Assembly: GCF_000278275.1 (NCBI RefSeq)
Contig: NZ_JH725147.1
Coordinates: forward strand, 2,187,793-2,251,792
From: Bartonella tamiae Th239
Lineage (GTDB): Bacteria > Pseudomonadota > Alphaproteobacteria > Rhizobiales > Rhizobiaceae
Direction of reading: 5' to 3'
DNA: 64,000 bases
In this document: piece by piece, positions 18,797-28,988 of the stretch
Position numbering within the stretch: the first letter of the stretch is position 1
Layout: each line of letters opens with the position of its first letter
Program-made: the position numbers and the translations under genes
The notes under the pieces: model-generated
Told to the model about the DNA's origin: nothing
Seen by the model: only the letters and a program-made list of their open reading frames with translations
Database searches by the model: none

Positions 18797-20224
18797 CTAA
18801 ACATTTAAAAGCAAATATTCGCGTTCCCAAGGACTGATCACTTCCATGAATGTTTCAAATTCCTGCCGTTTGATCGCCGCATAAGTTGTTACAAATGAAT
18901 CTCCCAAAACTGAACGCAAAACATTATTTTCTTCAAATAGAGAAACTGCATCAATAAGTCCACGCGGCAATTCAATTTCATCATCATTCACTGTTTGTGT
19001 CGCGGGTTCATCAGGTTGCAACTTTTCACGCAATCCAATCAATCCACAGGCAAGAGATGCTGCAAGCGCCAAATAAGGATTAGCATCAGAAGAAGGGATA
19101 CGATTTTCAACACGCCGTCCTAGTGGAAGAGAACGTGGAACACGAAAAGCAGTGGTTCTGTTATCATAACCCCAACGTAAATTAACTGGCGCTGATACAT
19201 CAGGAATAAGCCGACGATACGAATTGACATAAGGCGCAAGCATGACCAAAGCACTCGCCATATGACTTTGCAATCCACCAATAAAATGATGAAACGCTTC
19301 ACTTTCACTGCCATCTTCATTTGTAAAAATATTGACACCAGTTTTTTTATCAACAATGGATTGATGTATATGCATGGCAGATCCTGGCTGCCCCTGTATT
19401 GGCTTTGCCATGAAAGTTGCATACATATCATGTTTCAACGCGGCCTCGCGTATCGTACGCTTAAACATAAAAACTTGATCCGCCAATTCAATTGGATCAC
19501 CATGTCGTAAGTTTATTTCTAGTTGCCCCGCTCCTTCTTCATTAATGAGTGTATCAATTTCTAATCCTTGCGCTTCAGAAAAATGGTAAATATCATCAAT
19601 CAACTCGTCAAATTCATTAACTCCTGCAATAGAATAGCCTTGTCCGCTACCTATTGCCCGACCCGACCGCCCAACAGGTGGAGTAAGCGGATAATCAGGA
19701 TCAGGATTTTTTTGCACAAGATAAAATTCAATTTCAGGCGCAACGACAGGTTTCAACCCCAATTCTGTGTAAGCTGCAACCACATTACGCAAAACATTGC
19801 GTGGTGTAAAATCCACTCTTCGTCCATCTTGATACACAAGATCACAAATAACTTGAGCAGTGGGATCATCTTCCCATGGAACGATGCTTAAGGTTGTTAA
19901 GTCAGGCTCAAGCCTCAAATCGCCATCATCTTCAGGATATTCAAAGCCATTGCCGTCTTCTGGATAATCACCTGAGATGGTTGCCATAAAAACGGCTGAG
20001 GGTAAAGCTAAAGAAGTATCAGACGTAAATTTTTTCGACGGCATCATTTTGCCACGCGCGACCCCTGCTTGGTCAGGCGTGATACATTCAATATCTTCAA
20101 TACTGCGATAAGCAAGCCAATCAGAAACCTGTTTCCAGTTTTTTACACCTCGTTGATTTTTTAAATATGGTGCAACACTTTTCCCACGTATTCGCTTTGG
20201 TTTTTCTTTCTTTTTAGCTGCCAT
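18797..20224 (-). CDS. puuA: glutamine synthetase family ligase, gamma-glutamylputrescine synthetase-like
   Basis: ATP-dependent ligase of the GS superfamily, 475 aa. A lysine-rich N-terminal leader (MAAKKKEKPKRIRGKS) is unusual. The catalytic core has APEIEFYLV near 150, INEEGAGQLEINLRHGDP near 235, GSAMHIHQSI near 285 and the C-terminal NRTTAFRVPR. The adenylylation-loop context of housekeeping GlnA is not evident. Pairing with a PuuB-like oxidase points to glutamylation of putrescine or a similar amine, with glutamine synthesis less likely. It is first in the transcript. Confidence 0.82.
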   Translation of the reverse strand: MAAKKKEKPKRIRGKSVAPYLKNQRGVKNWKQVSDWLAYRSIEDIECITPDQAGVARGKMMPSKKFTSDTSLALPSAVFMATISGDYPEDGNGFEYPEDDGDLRLEPDLTTLSIVPWEDDPTAQVICDLVYQDGRRVDFTPRNVLRNVVAAYTELGLKPVVAPEIEFYLVQKNPDPDYPLTPPVGRSGRAIGSGQGYSIAGVNEFDELIDDIYHFSEAQGLEIDTLINEEGAGQLEINLRHGDPIELADQVFMFKRTIREAALKHDMYATFMAKPIQGQPGSAMHIHQSIVDKKTGVNIFTNEDGSESEAFHHFIGGLQSHMASALVMLAPYVNSYRRLIPDVSAPVNLRWGYDNRTTAFRVPRSLPLGRRVENRIPSSDANPYLALAASLACGLIGLREKLQPDEPATQTVNDDEIELPRGLIDAVSLFEENNVLRSVLGDSFVTTYAAIKRQEFETFMEVISPWEREYLLLNV

Positions 20225-20872
20225 AAAACACCGATTTAAGACCTAAAAACATAAATTTCCCTATTTTCATAAGTACATAATAATGAGTATTTTTTAAATT
20301 TTTATGAGACAATCATTTTTTCTAAAAATAAAGTGAATAAATCATAATGATGCGATCGTTAAAAAAGATCCATATTCATTTAATAATAACAAAATTACCT
20401 TTTACAAGACAACGTTCAAAACAAATAAAGAGACAATGAAGCATGCAAATGATTGCTTGTCAGTTTAACCTTAATTTAGGGATTATTTTTAAATTAATGT
20501 TTCACTTTATATCAAACCACTTTACAAGAACATTTTTATGATAACATCTTCTATTTATCTTTTAGGATAGGGATCTGATTTTTAACATATCTTCACACAA
20601 TCGCCAAGTAGCTTAAAACGCCCTTTTATTCAAAAAACTTTATGCATCTTACGCTAATAAACTATTTTTATCAAAACAAAAATTATAAATGTAATAATTC
20701 GGTAAAATAAGTTTAAAACACAATATTTTTTTTAAAAAATATAAAAAAACCTATAAATCATTATATATTTCGTTATTTTTAAAAATAAATTTTGTTAATA
20801 GTAAAAATTTATTATATAAATCTTATAAAATATTTGAATATAGCGTTTCTGAATTGATTTAAGGGGTAAATT
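20225..20872. other. very AT-rich divergent promoter region
   Basis: 648 bp between puuA-like (minus) and the MFS transporter (plus). Both promoters must lie here. The segment 20640-20830 is almost pure A/T. I see no coding remnant and no clear dyad. Confidence 0.45.
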
Positions 20873-22138
20873 GTGACGAAAAGACAACCTGTGAGAGCGG
20901 CTACAGCAGCCTTTATTGGCACAGCTATCGATTGGTATGACTTTTATATTTATGGAACTGCGGCTGCACTTATTTTTGGTGAGATTTTTTTCACCTCTCA
21001 AAGCAAGTTTGTCGGCACGCTTGCCGCTTTAGGCACTTTCGCTGTTGGATTTATTGCACGTCCTATAGGGGCAATCATTTTTGGTCACTTAGGTGACAAA
21101 ATTGGCCGTAAAAAAAGTCTGGTAATTACATTACTGATGATGGGAAGTGCGACAGTTCTCATCGGGTTGTTACCAACTTACCATACAATTGGTATGACAG
21201 CAGGTATTCTTTTAATCATATTACGAGTTGTCCAAGGTATTGCTGTTGGTGGAGAATGGGGCGGTGCCGTTTTAATCGCTGCTGAACATGCCCCTCCAAA
21301 ATGGCGAACTTTTTTATCATCCGCCCCTCAATATGGAAGCCCGATCGGGCTGATCTTGGCATCCCTTGCATTTCGTTTTATTATGGATTTGACCAATGAA
21401 CAACTTTACAGTTGGGGCTGGAGAATCCCATTCCTTTTAAGCAGTATCTTGTTAATTTTTGCATTCATCATTCGCATTGGCGTAGAAGAAAGCCCCGAAA
21501 TGCTGAATGAAATGAAAAATAAAAAAAATTCCGATAACATGCCTTTAAAAGAGGTTTTTGCTAAGAAAAAACAAACATTATTTTACGGAATAGGTTCATG
21601 TATTTTTGCGGTCGCGGGTTTTTACTTTATCACAACCTTGATGATGAATTATACAACCAACTATATTGGCATTGAAAAAAGCATTATACTTGACATTATC
21701 GCATGGGTTGGCGTGACGGAATTGATCTTCTTTCCAATTGGTGCTTATTTTGCAACCCGATATACAGAAAAATCATTACTGCTTGTGACAACAGCCCTGG
21801 GTGTTGTTTGGGCTTTCCCAATGATGCTATTAATAAAAACAGGTGATGTTACTTATATTATGACCGCTATTTTAGTAGCAGCAGCAATTTTTTCAGCTTA
21901 TTACGCCGTTATTGCACCTTATATAACACGCGCTTTTCCTGTTCATATGCGTTATACAGGCATTTCACTAAGTTACATGCTGTCTGGTGCGATTTTTGGT
22001 GGCATCACCCCTATGTTGGGTATTTGGATGGCCGAAAAATATGATCCAAACTGGTTACCCTTAGCTTTTTTATTCGCTGCAATTTCGTTATTAACTTTTT
22101 TAAGTTTATGTTTTTTACCCACTGATCAAAAAAATTAA
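20873..22138 (+). CDS. MFS metabolite:H+ symporter, ShiA/ProP-like
   Basis: Twelve-helix inner-membrane transporter, 421 aa. The MHS-family start AAFIGTAIDWYDFYIYGTAAALIF and the loop 2-3 motif GHLGDKIGRKKSLV are clear. VVQGIAVGGEWGGAVL and a conserved WGWRIPFLLS follow. The start is GTG at 20873 with AAGGGG 7 nt upstream. Substrates in this family include shikimate, alpha-ketoglutarate, citrate and betaine. A dead quiC-like gene and a dead thiolase lie downstream on the opposite strand, so shikimate or quinate is a reasonable guess. The gene itself shows no damage. Confidence 0.88.
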   Translation: MTKRQPVRAATAAFIGTAIDWYDFYIYGTAAALIFGEIFFTSQSKFVGTLAALGTFAVGFIARPIGAIIFGHLGDKIGRKKSLVITLLMMGSATVLIGLLPTYHTIGMTAGILLIILRVVQGIAVGGEWGGAVLIAAEHAPPKWRTFLSSAPQYGSPIGLILASLAFRFIMDLTNEQLYSWGWRIPFLLSSILLIFAFIIRIGVEESPEMLNEMKNKKNSDNMPLKEVFAKKKQTLFYGIGSCIFAVAGFYFITTLMMNYTTNYIGIEKSIILDIIAWVGVTELIFFPIGAYFATRYTEKSLLLVTTALGVVWAFPMMLLIKTGDVTYIMTAILVAAAIFSAYYAVIAPYITRAFPVHMRYTGISLSYMLSGAIFGGITPMLGIWMAEKYDPNWLPLAFLFAAISLLTFLSLCFLPTDQKN

Positions 22139-22229
22139 TACGTTTTGAGTGATGATTATTTATGTTCCTGAACTTGGCAAAGCAAAACAGTAAAAAACGT
22201 CTCTTTGTCTCAACAAAGGAAGTATTTTG

Positions 22230-22307
22230 ATGAATTTAAAACCACTGCAAAAAGTGAGCTCTATTCAAAATATCTTTAATTATTTTGGATTAAGATTGAA
22301 GAAATAA
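22230..22307 (+). other. 25-codon ORF with good ribosome binding site, probably a gene stub
   Basis: AAGGAAG precedes ATG 22230 and the frame (MNLKPLQKVSSIQN onwards) ends after 25 codons. The rest of 22139-22473 has no coding signal. It could be the 5' stub of a lost regulator or other gene; I cannot name it. Confidence 0.25.
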
Positions 22308-22473
22308 TTTAATAACCGCATCTTCCATAATTAATAATATCCAAAATAAAGTTCCCTTTATGCGTTCATTTATAGACAAAATTAACATTATATCATATAT
22401 AAAAATCAATTCGTTGATATGTGTGTATGCAGTTTGAGCAAATTATTTTAAATAATGTGCCTTATTACAGATA

Positions 22474-23590
22474 TTATTTGTTGAAACGCATCTTTAAACC
22501 GTCAAGATGTTGGCGATGATGTGCTGCAAATGTACTATTAGGTTGTTATGCTTTAATAGAATCAACCAATGGATGGTCAACATTTGTACGATAAGCCGAT
22601 AAAACTTATATAGTTACAAGGCCACAAAAAGGTACATAAAATTCAGAATACCCGCCTTCATGTACTAAAACCAGTTTGTTGTCACATAATTCTTCTGCAA
22701 TATCTCTGACAAGCTTTGTCATTTGTCTATATGTGTCGCTATATAATAAAATTCGTGCCAAGGGATCATAAGCATTTGCATCATAACCAGAGGCAACGAT
22801 ATTTAATTCTGGTTTAAATTGACGGATAGCTGGTACAAAAATTTCACTTAATGCCGACAACCATTCATTATGACCAGAACCAGCAAAAAGTTAAATAATC
22901 ATATTATAGCCTTTGCCTTTTTCCAAGCCTTGGTCATCTTCACCACTATAGCCAACGGGAAAGCAGCCTAGCTGAAGTATTGACATCGTGAAAACAGCCC
23001 CATGCTTTTCAAAAAGCGTGTGTTCCATTGCCATGATGAACATCCCAATCAAGCACAACAACGCGCCTTAAGTTTTGATCACTTTTTGCTTTTTCAATAG
23101 CAATTGCTATTTTATTCAAAAAGCAAAAATCCCATAGATTGGTCTGAAAAGCAATGATGTCCTGGTGGACGAGATAAAGCATAAGCATTTTTAAAATCAC
23201 CATTTAATACGGCTTTGACAGCAGCAACGACAAGTCCAGCTGATAATTTTGCAATTTCATAACTATTGGGGCCGATAGGTGCATTGTCACCCATCAAACC
23301 ACATCTAGCATCACTTACTTTTTTAAAAGTATTTAAATAGGTTCATGTATGAACCAAAAGAGCATCATCTTCACGAATAAGAGTTGCCATTGTACGACTA
23401 ATTCTTTCGTGAGACCGGAAAAATTCATCTAGTTTTTTAGTCGGCGTTTCGTGTCAGAGGATTATGCATGACCAGCGGATGAAGGAGGTTGAACCCAGCC
23501 TCTAACTTCAAAAATTCCAGAATGTAATCCAGTTGAACGCCACAGACACTATTCATCAAAATATGTCTTGAATAAACCAGTAAAATACTA
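22474..23590 (-). pseudogene. class II histone-deacetylase-like / acetylpolyamine amidohydrolase, disabled
   Basis: Fragments in shifting minus-strand frames rebuild nearly a whole deacetylase of about 370 codons. In order they are STGLHSGIFEVRGWVQPPSSAGHA, the N-terminal end at 23470-23560, then ALSRPPGHHC and VVLDWDVHHGNGT (zinc and catalytic histidines) near 23010-23180, then NIVASGYDANAYDPLA near 22790, then LVHEGGYSEFYVP, then a tail QPNSTFAAHHRQHLDG. At least five stops and several frameshifts separate them. The family removes acetyl groups from polyamines or other small amides. It sits near a polyamine-type gene pair, but that link is inference. Confidence 0.88.
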
Positions 23591-23784
23591 CTAGAAGGCA
23601 GAACAAATCTTTATAAATTTCAAAACAAAGGATACTCCCTGTTTTTTTCCCCATAAAACCTTTAGGCAAAATTTTAAAAATAATATTATCATAGAGTAGA
23701 TGTATAATAAAGAAAAGATGAATCTTATTAAATTCTTTGAAAAGACGATTGGTACAAAGTAAAAAATAAACACAGTTTTATTTT

Positions 23785-25654
23785 AGCAAACCTTTTTGGC
23801 GAATTTGTTTTTTTGCCCTGCAATGAGAAAATAACGTTTTGTGCAGCATAGCCTTTATAAGCTTGCCTTTAGACAATTACGAAAAAAATCCTTTGCCATA
23901 AGTTTCGCTATAAATCTGAAAATAATCGCCACAATCATCACGATCAAAAAGAATATAATACTCTTTCATTTAATCAAAAATGCAGGGGCTAATCCGAACC
24001 GTCATTCTGTATCATCGTTATAATTTAGTGAAATATGCAATGATTAAAAACCTAATTTACGCAAATTTTGAGCCGTTTGTAAAATATTTTTTGTTCGGAA
24101 AGCAATTTGCTGAACACCTGGTCAATGTTTGTCAGTAATAAAGTGACTAGCTAAAGTGTACTTATTATCTGCACCATTTTTGGTAATACGAAAAGATCCA
24201 TCATTATTTTCAACCGCTTGTGAACGTACAATACCGGTAGGATCAATAATATCTATCAACGGTATTCGAACATTTTCAAAAATACTATTATAAAATATTA
24301 AACCATGTTAGCATTTCATCAAGATTAACACTTTGCTCAATATGATCAAAGTCAACCAATCCAGCTTCTATCGATAAATTATTGTTTTCCACGATCCCAA
24401 TGGTATCAAAATCAATCGTTTAAAAATCCATATTTTCATTTTTTTTCAATGAAATAAATAATGCTGCACCCAACGCTTCTGACTTTTGGAATGACCACTT
24501 GGCCCACCCTCGATACATTGATCGAAAACAACAGCATCTAAAGCGATTGCTCTTTTAACTGTAGCTTTCGCACCATTCATACGAAGAGCGATCGCATATG
24601 CCATTGTTCCATGAAGCACAAATGACTAATTAGAGAAACCTTTTTGATCATGCGTAATGATCCATTTAATCTGTGTTTGAGTATATAAATCAACATTCTT
24701 TGTTTTATGTCGACCGACATGAGAAAAACCTAATGTTGCAATCAAATGAACCAATGTGTCAATTTCATCTTCATCCGTTGAAAACTCTATAAAGCCAATG
24801 CCCTGTACTTTCACAGGTACAGGCATTTCAACTAAATTCAGTGTTTTTACATGATAGTGGCGAAGTACTTCATCAGCAAGATTAAGAAGAGATTGTTTAT
24901 CATCGCGAGCTATGACAAGATGTGATCCAGAACGGAAATGATCGTTATAAATCTCAAGAGAAAATCTTGATCATATCCTGTGTTTGCGATTGCAGCCATA
25001 AAACCAGAAACGCCAAGATCTCCCTCACTGGGCATGTTGCAAAAATGTCGACTCCGAGTCAATAAATCCATCGTCAATAAAGGGACGTCCGCAAGCTGAA
25101 CAATAATAATTTTTCTTTAGGAGTTGAAAACACATCTATATTGCGAGACAAGGTATGGAAACTATCAAGAATTAAGGCCAATATTGGGATGATAAGCCAA
25201 TTGAACAATTTTCCACGCTTGACGATGATCATTCATATGCTTTCCCCAAGCTAAAGCTTCATATCCCGTTTTTATGTTATAATTTTTGCGCTCTCTCCAA
25301 GTTCAAAAAAATCTTTTGCTGCTTGTTCAATTCCCGACTGACATACTGACGAAAGATAAGAGAATACCAGCACCATATCGGCGCCAAGTTTTTCCATATA
25401 TCAAATTTTTTAGCACGCTCAAACGTTCTATATCTATAAGGTTCTGGTATGCCTTCAAAATCGCGCAATGATTGGAAAAGTGTTCTCCATACCATAAGCA
25501 CGCACCATATCTCCCACCTCTTTAGGTGTAGCATCATATGTAAGAAAATCATTTCAAATATTTCAGCACCATCAAAACCTGCTTTAGATATTGCCTCTAA
25601 CTGTTCTGGCACTGTTCCTGCAATTGATACGGTTGCTATTGAGGTTTTCATCAC
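23785..25654 (-). pseudogene. quiC: QuiC-like 3-dehydroshikimate dehydratase (sugar-phosphate isomerase + HPPD-like fusion), disabled
   Basis: N-terminal sugar-phosphate isomerase/epimerase part: MKTSIATVSIAGTVPEQLEAI and AGFDGAEIFE at 25560-25651. C-terminal dioxygenase-like part: GIGFIEFSTDEDEIDTLV and ATLGFSHVGRHKTKNVDLY at 24690-24800, HIEQS-type metal region near 24330, then FDRDDCGDYFQIYSETYGKGFFF at about 23900-23960 and the end AAQNVIFSLQG. The rebuilt length, about 620 codons, equals the family length, but many frameshifts and stops interrupt it. Intact homologues convert 3-dehydroshikimate to protocatechuate in quinate/shikimate use. The last exact base of the frame is uncertain. 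Confidence 0.85.
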
Positions 25655-25712
25655 GCTTCCATCAAAAGATCACATATTCGCTGCTTAAAAATCAGTTGGC
25701 TTTCTAATGATC

Positions 25713-26010
25713 TCAAGACCTCTCAAGAGTAATAGCAATACCTTGCTCAATTCCAAAACACATCGTTGCTAATGCCTTTTTATTATTATTTAGTGACAAT
25801 TCAAGTGCTGCTGAACCTGTTATACGCGCACCCGACATTCCAAGACGATGACCAAGTACAATCGCACCACCACTAGGAGTAATATGAAGCACCTTTTCAT
25901 CTAAACCTAATTGGCGCAATATACAATTGCTTGACTTGCAAATGCTTAATTTAATTCAATTACATCAAAATCATCGATTGATTTGGCATATTCAACGTTT
26001 CTATAAAAAC
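25713..26010 (-). pseudogene. thiolase C-terminal fragment, 3-oxoadipyl-CoA thiolase-like
   Basis: Only the last 100 or so codons of a roughly 400-codon thiolase remain: SIDDFDVIELN, then a stop where the family has NEAFA, then AFASQAIV, another stop, and a longer open piece with GGAIVLGHRLGMSGARITG and ALATMCFGIEQGIAITLER. The H and C motifs of the thiolase active site (GHxLGxSGAR and CxGxxQG) are still readable. ALATMC resembles PcaF, the last step of the beta-ketoadipate pathway. The 5' end is gone, replaced by the tRNA-His region. Confidence 0.85.
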
Positions 26011-26120
26011 ACGCCTACTCTTTATGCAAAGGGATATGTCTATATTATAAATATGAAATTTGATGCAAAATCTCATAATTTTAAATGATAAAATAGATCA
26101 GTAAAAGCAAGTAAAATAAA

Positions 26121-26197
26121 TGGTACGGTTGGTAGGAGTTGAACCTACGACCTCTGGTGCCACAAACCAGCGCTCTAACCAACTGAGCTACAACCGC
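26121..26197 (-). tRNA. tRNA-His (GTG)
   Basis: On the minus strand the 77-nt gene begins GCGGTTGTAGCTC and ends with encoded CCA. The anticodon arm CTGGT-TTGTGGC-ACCAG gives anticodon GTG. T-arm GGTTCAACTCC is normal. The base before position 1 is T, not G, and the discriminator is A. This is the reduced tRNA-His form known from a clade of alphaproteobacteria. Confidence 0.96.
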
Positions 26198-26296
26198 ATC
26201 GAAAAAAATCTTTCGATCGGTGACATACGGAAGAACGAAAGATTTTGCAAGTGCCTTCGTCAAATTCACTCAATTTTTATAATGTTTATCACATAA

Positions 26297-27385
26297 TCAT
26301 AGAGGAATTGAACGCTTTGCCCATTCATCTAAAGAGTGATCGCGATAATCAGCGATTCTCTTAACACCATCTTCTTTCATCTTTTGTTCAATCGACTTTA
26401 AAATCATACTGGCAAGTAATGGTCCTTGATAAACCATTGCGCTATAAAGTTGAACCAAGTCAGCACCTGCTTTAATTTTTTCAAGTGCAGTATCGGCATC
26501 ATGAACGCCGCCCACACCTATAATTGGCATGGTTTTACCTAAAATTTTGCGCATTTTTGCAAGGATAATTGTTGAGCGTTCAAAAAGAGGTTTTCCAGAA
26601 AGACCACCTGTTTCATGAGCCAAATTTTGATTCTTCAAGCCTTTTCGTGATAAAGTTGTATTGGATACGATCACACCATCAAAATCAGATGAGAGCAATT
26701 CTTGAGCAATATCATCTAACGCTTGTTGCGTTAAATCAGGTGCAATTTTTAAAAAAATTGGAATCTGCTTTCGAAATTTTTCTTTTTCTAAAAGACGTGC
26801 CGTACTTATTGCTGTTAAAAGCTCTTTAAGACTATCGCGGGCCTGCAAATCTCTAAGACCAGGAGTATTTGGTGAAGAAATATTCACTGTAAAATAATCA
26901 GCAACATCATAAAATTTATGAATTCCACAAACATAATCTGCGACACGGTCATGACTATCTTTATTTGCACCAATATTTACACCGATAATATGGTGTCTTT
27001 TATGAGACATAAGACGCTGATAAATAATATCATGTCCATCATTATTAAAACCCATACGATTAATAACGCCTTCGTCTTCATTTAAACGAAAAAGTCTTGG
27101 CTTTGCATTTCCTGCCTGCGCTTTAGGCGTAAGCGTTCCAACTTCTACAAAACCAAAGCCCAAATTTAAAAGTGCATTGGCCACTTCTCCGTTTTTATCA
27201 AATCCCGCACCTAGTCCTAAAAAATTAGGAAATGTAAGTCCTGCAATATTAACAGATAGATCAGGCAGATGATTATTCTGTTTAAATCCAATACCGACTT
27301 TTAATGCTGAAATCGCTAATTTATGGGCACGTTCTGCATCAAGTGAAAACAAAAACGGGCGTAAAATTTTTTTAAAAAAGCTCAA
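26297..27385 (-). CDS. pyrD: dihydroorotate dehydrogenase, quinone type (class 2)
   Basis: Oxidises dihydroorotate to orotate at the inner membrane with quinone as acceptor, the fourth step of pyrimidine synthesis. The product is 362 aa. The N-terminal amphipathic helix region ([21 protein letters not shown]) marks class 2. FMN and substrate motifs are [11 protein letters not shown] near 62, [15 protein letters not shown] near 172 with the catalytic serine, GGLSGKPLF near 262 and [13 protein letters not shown] near 290. The start codon overlaps the stop of the DUF952 gene by four bases. Confidence 0.96.
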   Translation of the reverse strand: MSFFKKILRPFLFSLDAERAHKLAISALKVGIGFKQNNHLPDLSVNIAGLTFPNFLGLGAGFDKNGEVANALLNLGFGFVEVGTLTPKAQAGNAKPRLFRLNEDEGVINRMGFNNDGHDIIYQRLMSHKRHHIIGVNIGANKDSHDRVADYVCGIHKFYDVADYFTVNISSPNTPGLRDLQARDSLKELLTAISTARLLEKEKFRKQIPIFLKIAPDLTQQALDDIAQELLSSDFDGVIVSNTTLSRKGLKNQNLAHETGGLSGKPLFERSTIILAKMRKILGKTMPIIGVGGVHDADTALEKIKAGADLVQLYSAMVYQGPLLASMILKSIEQKMKEDGVKRIADYRDHSLDEWAKRSIPL

Positions 27386-27729
27386 TCGTCTCTCTCCTTA
27401 AAAGAAAAATATCCATTTTCATCAGACAAAAATTCTTGTATTTTAACGATACTCTTTAAAGGTAATACACCGTAAAGATGCGGGAAGAGCGCCCCACCTC
27501 TTGAAATTTCATATTTTAATACATTCTGATCAAGAGCATGCGTATCAACACAGATAAGTAAGAGATCTTTTTGATTACGAAAATGTTTATTGGCTGTATC
27601 CGCCACTTGTTCCTCTTGCGAAAAATGAATAAATCCATCTTGAGCATCAATGTCAGATCCATTGTATAAACCAAGCTTTTCAGCTTCAACCCATTCATTA
27701 CGAGGAACAATTTTATAAATATACGCCAT
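27382..27729 (-). CDS. DUF952 family protein
   Basis: A 115-aa cytosolic protein with the DUF952 pattern: [14 protein letters not shown] near the start, DGFIHFS near 32, [10 protein letters not shown] near 57 and [13 protein letters not shown] near 80. The fold resembles ADP-ribosyltransferase-like proteins, but no biochemical role is established. It is coupled to pyrD through an ATGA overlap, an arrangement common in Rhizobiales. Confidence 0.9.
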   Translation of the reverse strand: MAYIYKIVPRNEWVEAEKLGLYNGSDIDAQDGFIHFSQEEQVADTANKHFRNQKDLLLICVDTHALDQNVLKYEISRGGALFPHLYGVLPLKSIVKIQEFLSDENGYFSFKERDD

Positions 27730-27823
27730 TTCAAATGCCTTTTACGAACAGGTTTCCAATTTCCAATAAAAAAACTATAATCATGAGGTTTATATAAATT
27801 CATATAAGGTGAAAAGGATAGAT

Positions 27824-28210
27824 ATGAAAATCTCTTTTTTATTTAAATCAATTGGTATCATCGGTTTTATAATTTTGCTTTATCCTTTTAATGCCATAGC
27901 CAACGAAAACCGTTTTCATTTCGAAAAAAGAAATAATAGCTTCATTCGCTTTGACGGCAAAACGGGGGCTATCGACATGTGCTCAGAAGAAAAGGGTACA
28001 ATTCAATGCATCGTGTCAGACGATCAACGTTCTCTATATGAAAGAGAAATAGAGGATTTGAAACAAAAAATTTCTGATCTTAAAAAAAATAATGAAAATA
28101 CTTCTCATCGCTTACCAAACAGAGAAGAGCTTGATCAAGCTTATGATACTATGAAGTATTTTTTCAATAGATTCCAAAACGATTTAAGCGGTGAAAATTT
28201 TAAAAAGTGA
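27824..28210 (+). CDS. secreted coiled-coil protein of unknown function
   Basis: 128 aa. Signal peptide MKISFLFKSIGIIGFIILL to FNAIANE, with likely cleavage at AIA-NE. The mature part has FIRFDGKTGAIDMCSEEKGTIQCIV, where two cysteines could pair, then a predicted coiled coil (residues about 72-95, EREIEDLKQKISDLKKNNE) and a charged tail. I chose ATG 27824 over GTG 27809 because AAGGA lies 5 nt before it. Similar small periplasmic proteins with an FDxxTG...C...C core occur in Rhizobiales. The gene is divergent from the DUF952 gene. Confidence 0.7.
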   Translation: MKISFLFKSIGIIGFIILLYPFNAIANENRFHFEKRNNSFIRFDGKTGAIDMCSEEKGTIQCIVSDDQRSLYEREIEDLKQKISDLKKNNENTSHRLPNREELDQAYDTMKYFFNRFQNDLSGENFKK

Positions 28211-28345
28211 AATAAAAAAGTATTGAAATCTGTATCTAAAAGTGCTGATTCAAAAATTGGGGTTTTCTTTTTATTTTTGTGTTCTAAATTTTAAAAAGCC
28301 GATTAATAAACTTAGAAGATTTTTTCACAACTGACTGGGGATTTT

Positions 28346-28786
28346 ATGTTAAAAGAATTTAAAGAATTTGCACTTAAAGGCAATGTCGTTGATTTGGCTG
28401 TCGGTGTTATCATTGGTGGTGCATTTACAGGATTAGTCAACTCCATCGTCAATGATATTTTAATGCCCGTTATCGGTTGGATCACTGGCGGTATAGACTT
28501 TTCTAATATGTTTATTCAACTTTCAGGGGAACAACAATCCACTTTAGCTGCAGCCAAAGAAGTTGGCGCGACAATTGCCTATGGTAATTTCATTACCTTA
28601 TTGATTAATTTTCTTATTGTCGCATGGGTTCTATTCTTTGTTATTAAAGGAATAAATGCTTTAAGACGTAAAGCGGAAGAAAATTTTGAAACACCTGGAG
28701 CTGAAACAACACCGGAACCAGCACCTGTGCCTCGCGATGAACAATTATTAGCAGAAATTCGCGATCTTTTAGCAGCTCAAAAATAA
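28346..28786 (+). CDS. mscL: large-conductance mechanosensitive channel
   Basis: Homopentameric inner-membrane channel that opens under membrane tension and protects against osmotic downshock. The product is 146 aa. [27 protein letters not shown] is the amphipathic N-terminal helix and first span; [21 protein letters not shown] is the second span. The C-terminal helix contains a proline-rich linker ([13 protein letters not shown]) then [10 protein letters not shown] terminator hairpin follows. Confidence 0.97.
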   Translation: MLKEFKEFALKGNVVDLAVGVIIGGAFTGLVNSIVNDILMPVIGWITGGIDFSNMFIQLSGEQQSTLAAAKEVGATIAYGNFITLLINFLIVAWVLFFVIKGINALRRKAEENFETPGAETTPEPAPVPRDEQLLAEIRDLLAAQK

Positions 28787-28810
28787 GAAAAAATAAAAGA
28801 TTCAATCTTT

Positions 28811-28856
28811 AAAAAAGAGCAAACACTTTGATAGGTTCATTTGTTTGCTTTTTTAT
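28811..28856. terminator. intrinsic terminator after mscL
   Basis: GCAAAC at 28819-28824 pairs with GTTTGC at 28843-28848. An A run precedes and a T run follows, so it can act in both directions. It separates mscL from the convergent kinase gene, although the latter ends about 130 bp away. Confidence 0.7.
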
Positions 28857-28988
28857 CTTTAAAGCATGAATCCCTCAATTTAAAAGATCATTATTTAACC
28901 CAATCACGCATGTTGCGTAAATTAATGACTTAAATGTGTCATGTCACGTGTGATTTTGTTTTCAAAAAGAAGATGAATTTCGATAACA

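Noticed and set aside
26081..26269. A 62-codon minus-strand frame spanning the tRNA-His gene
   Set aside because: It is a read-through of the tRNA; its middle is simply translated tRNA sequence.
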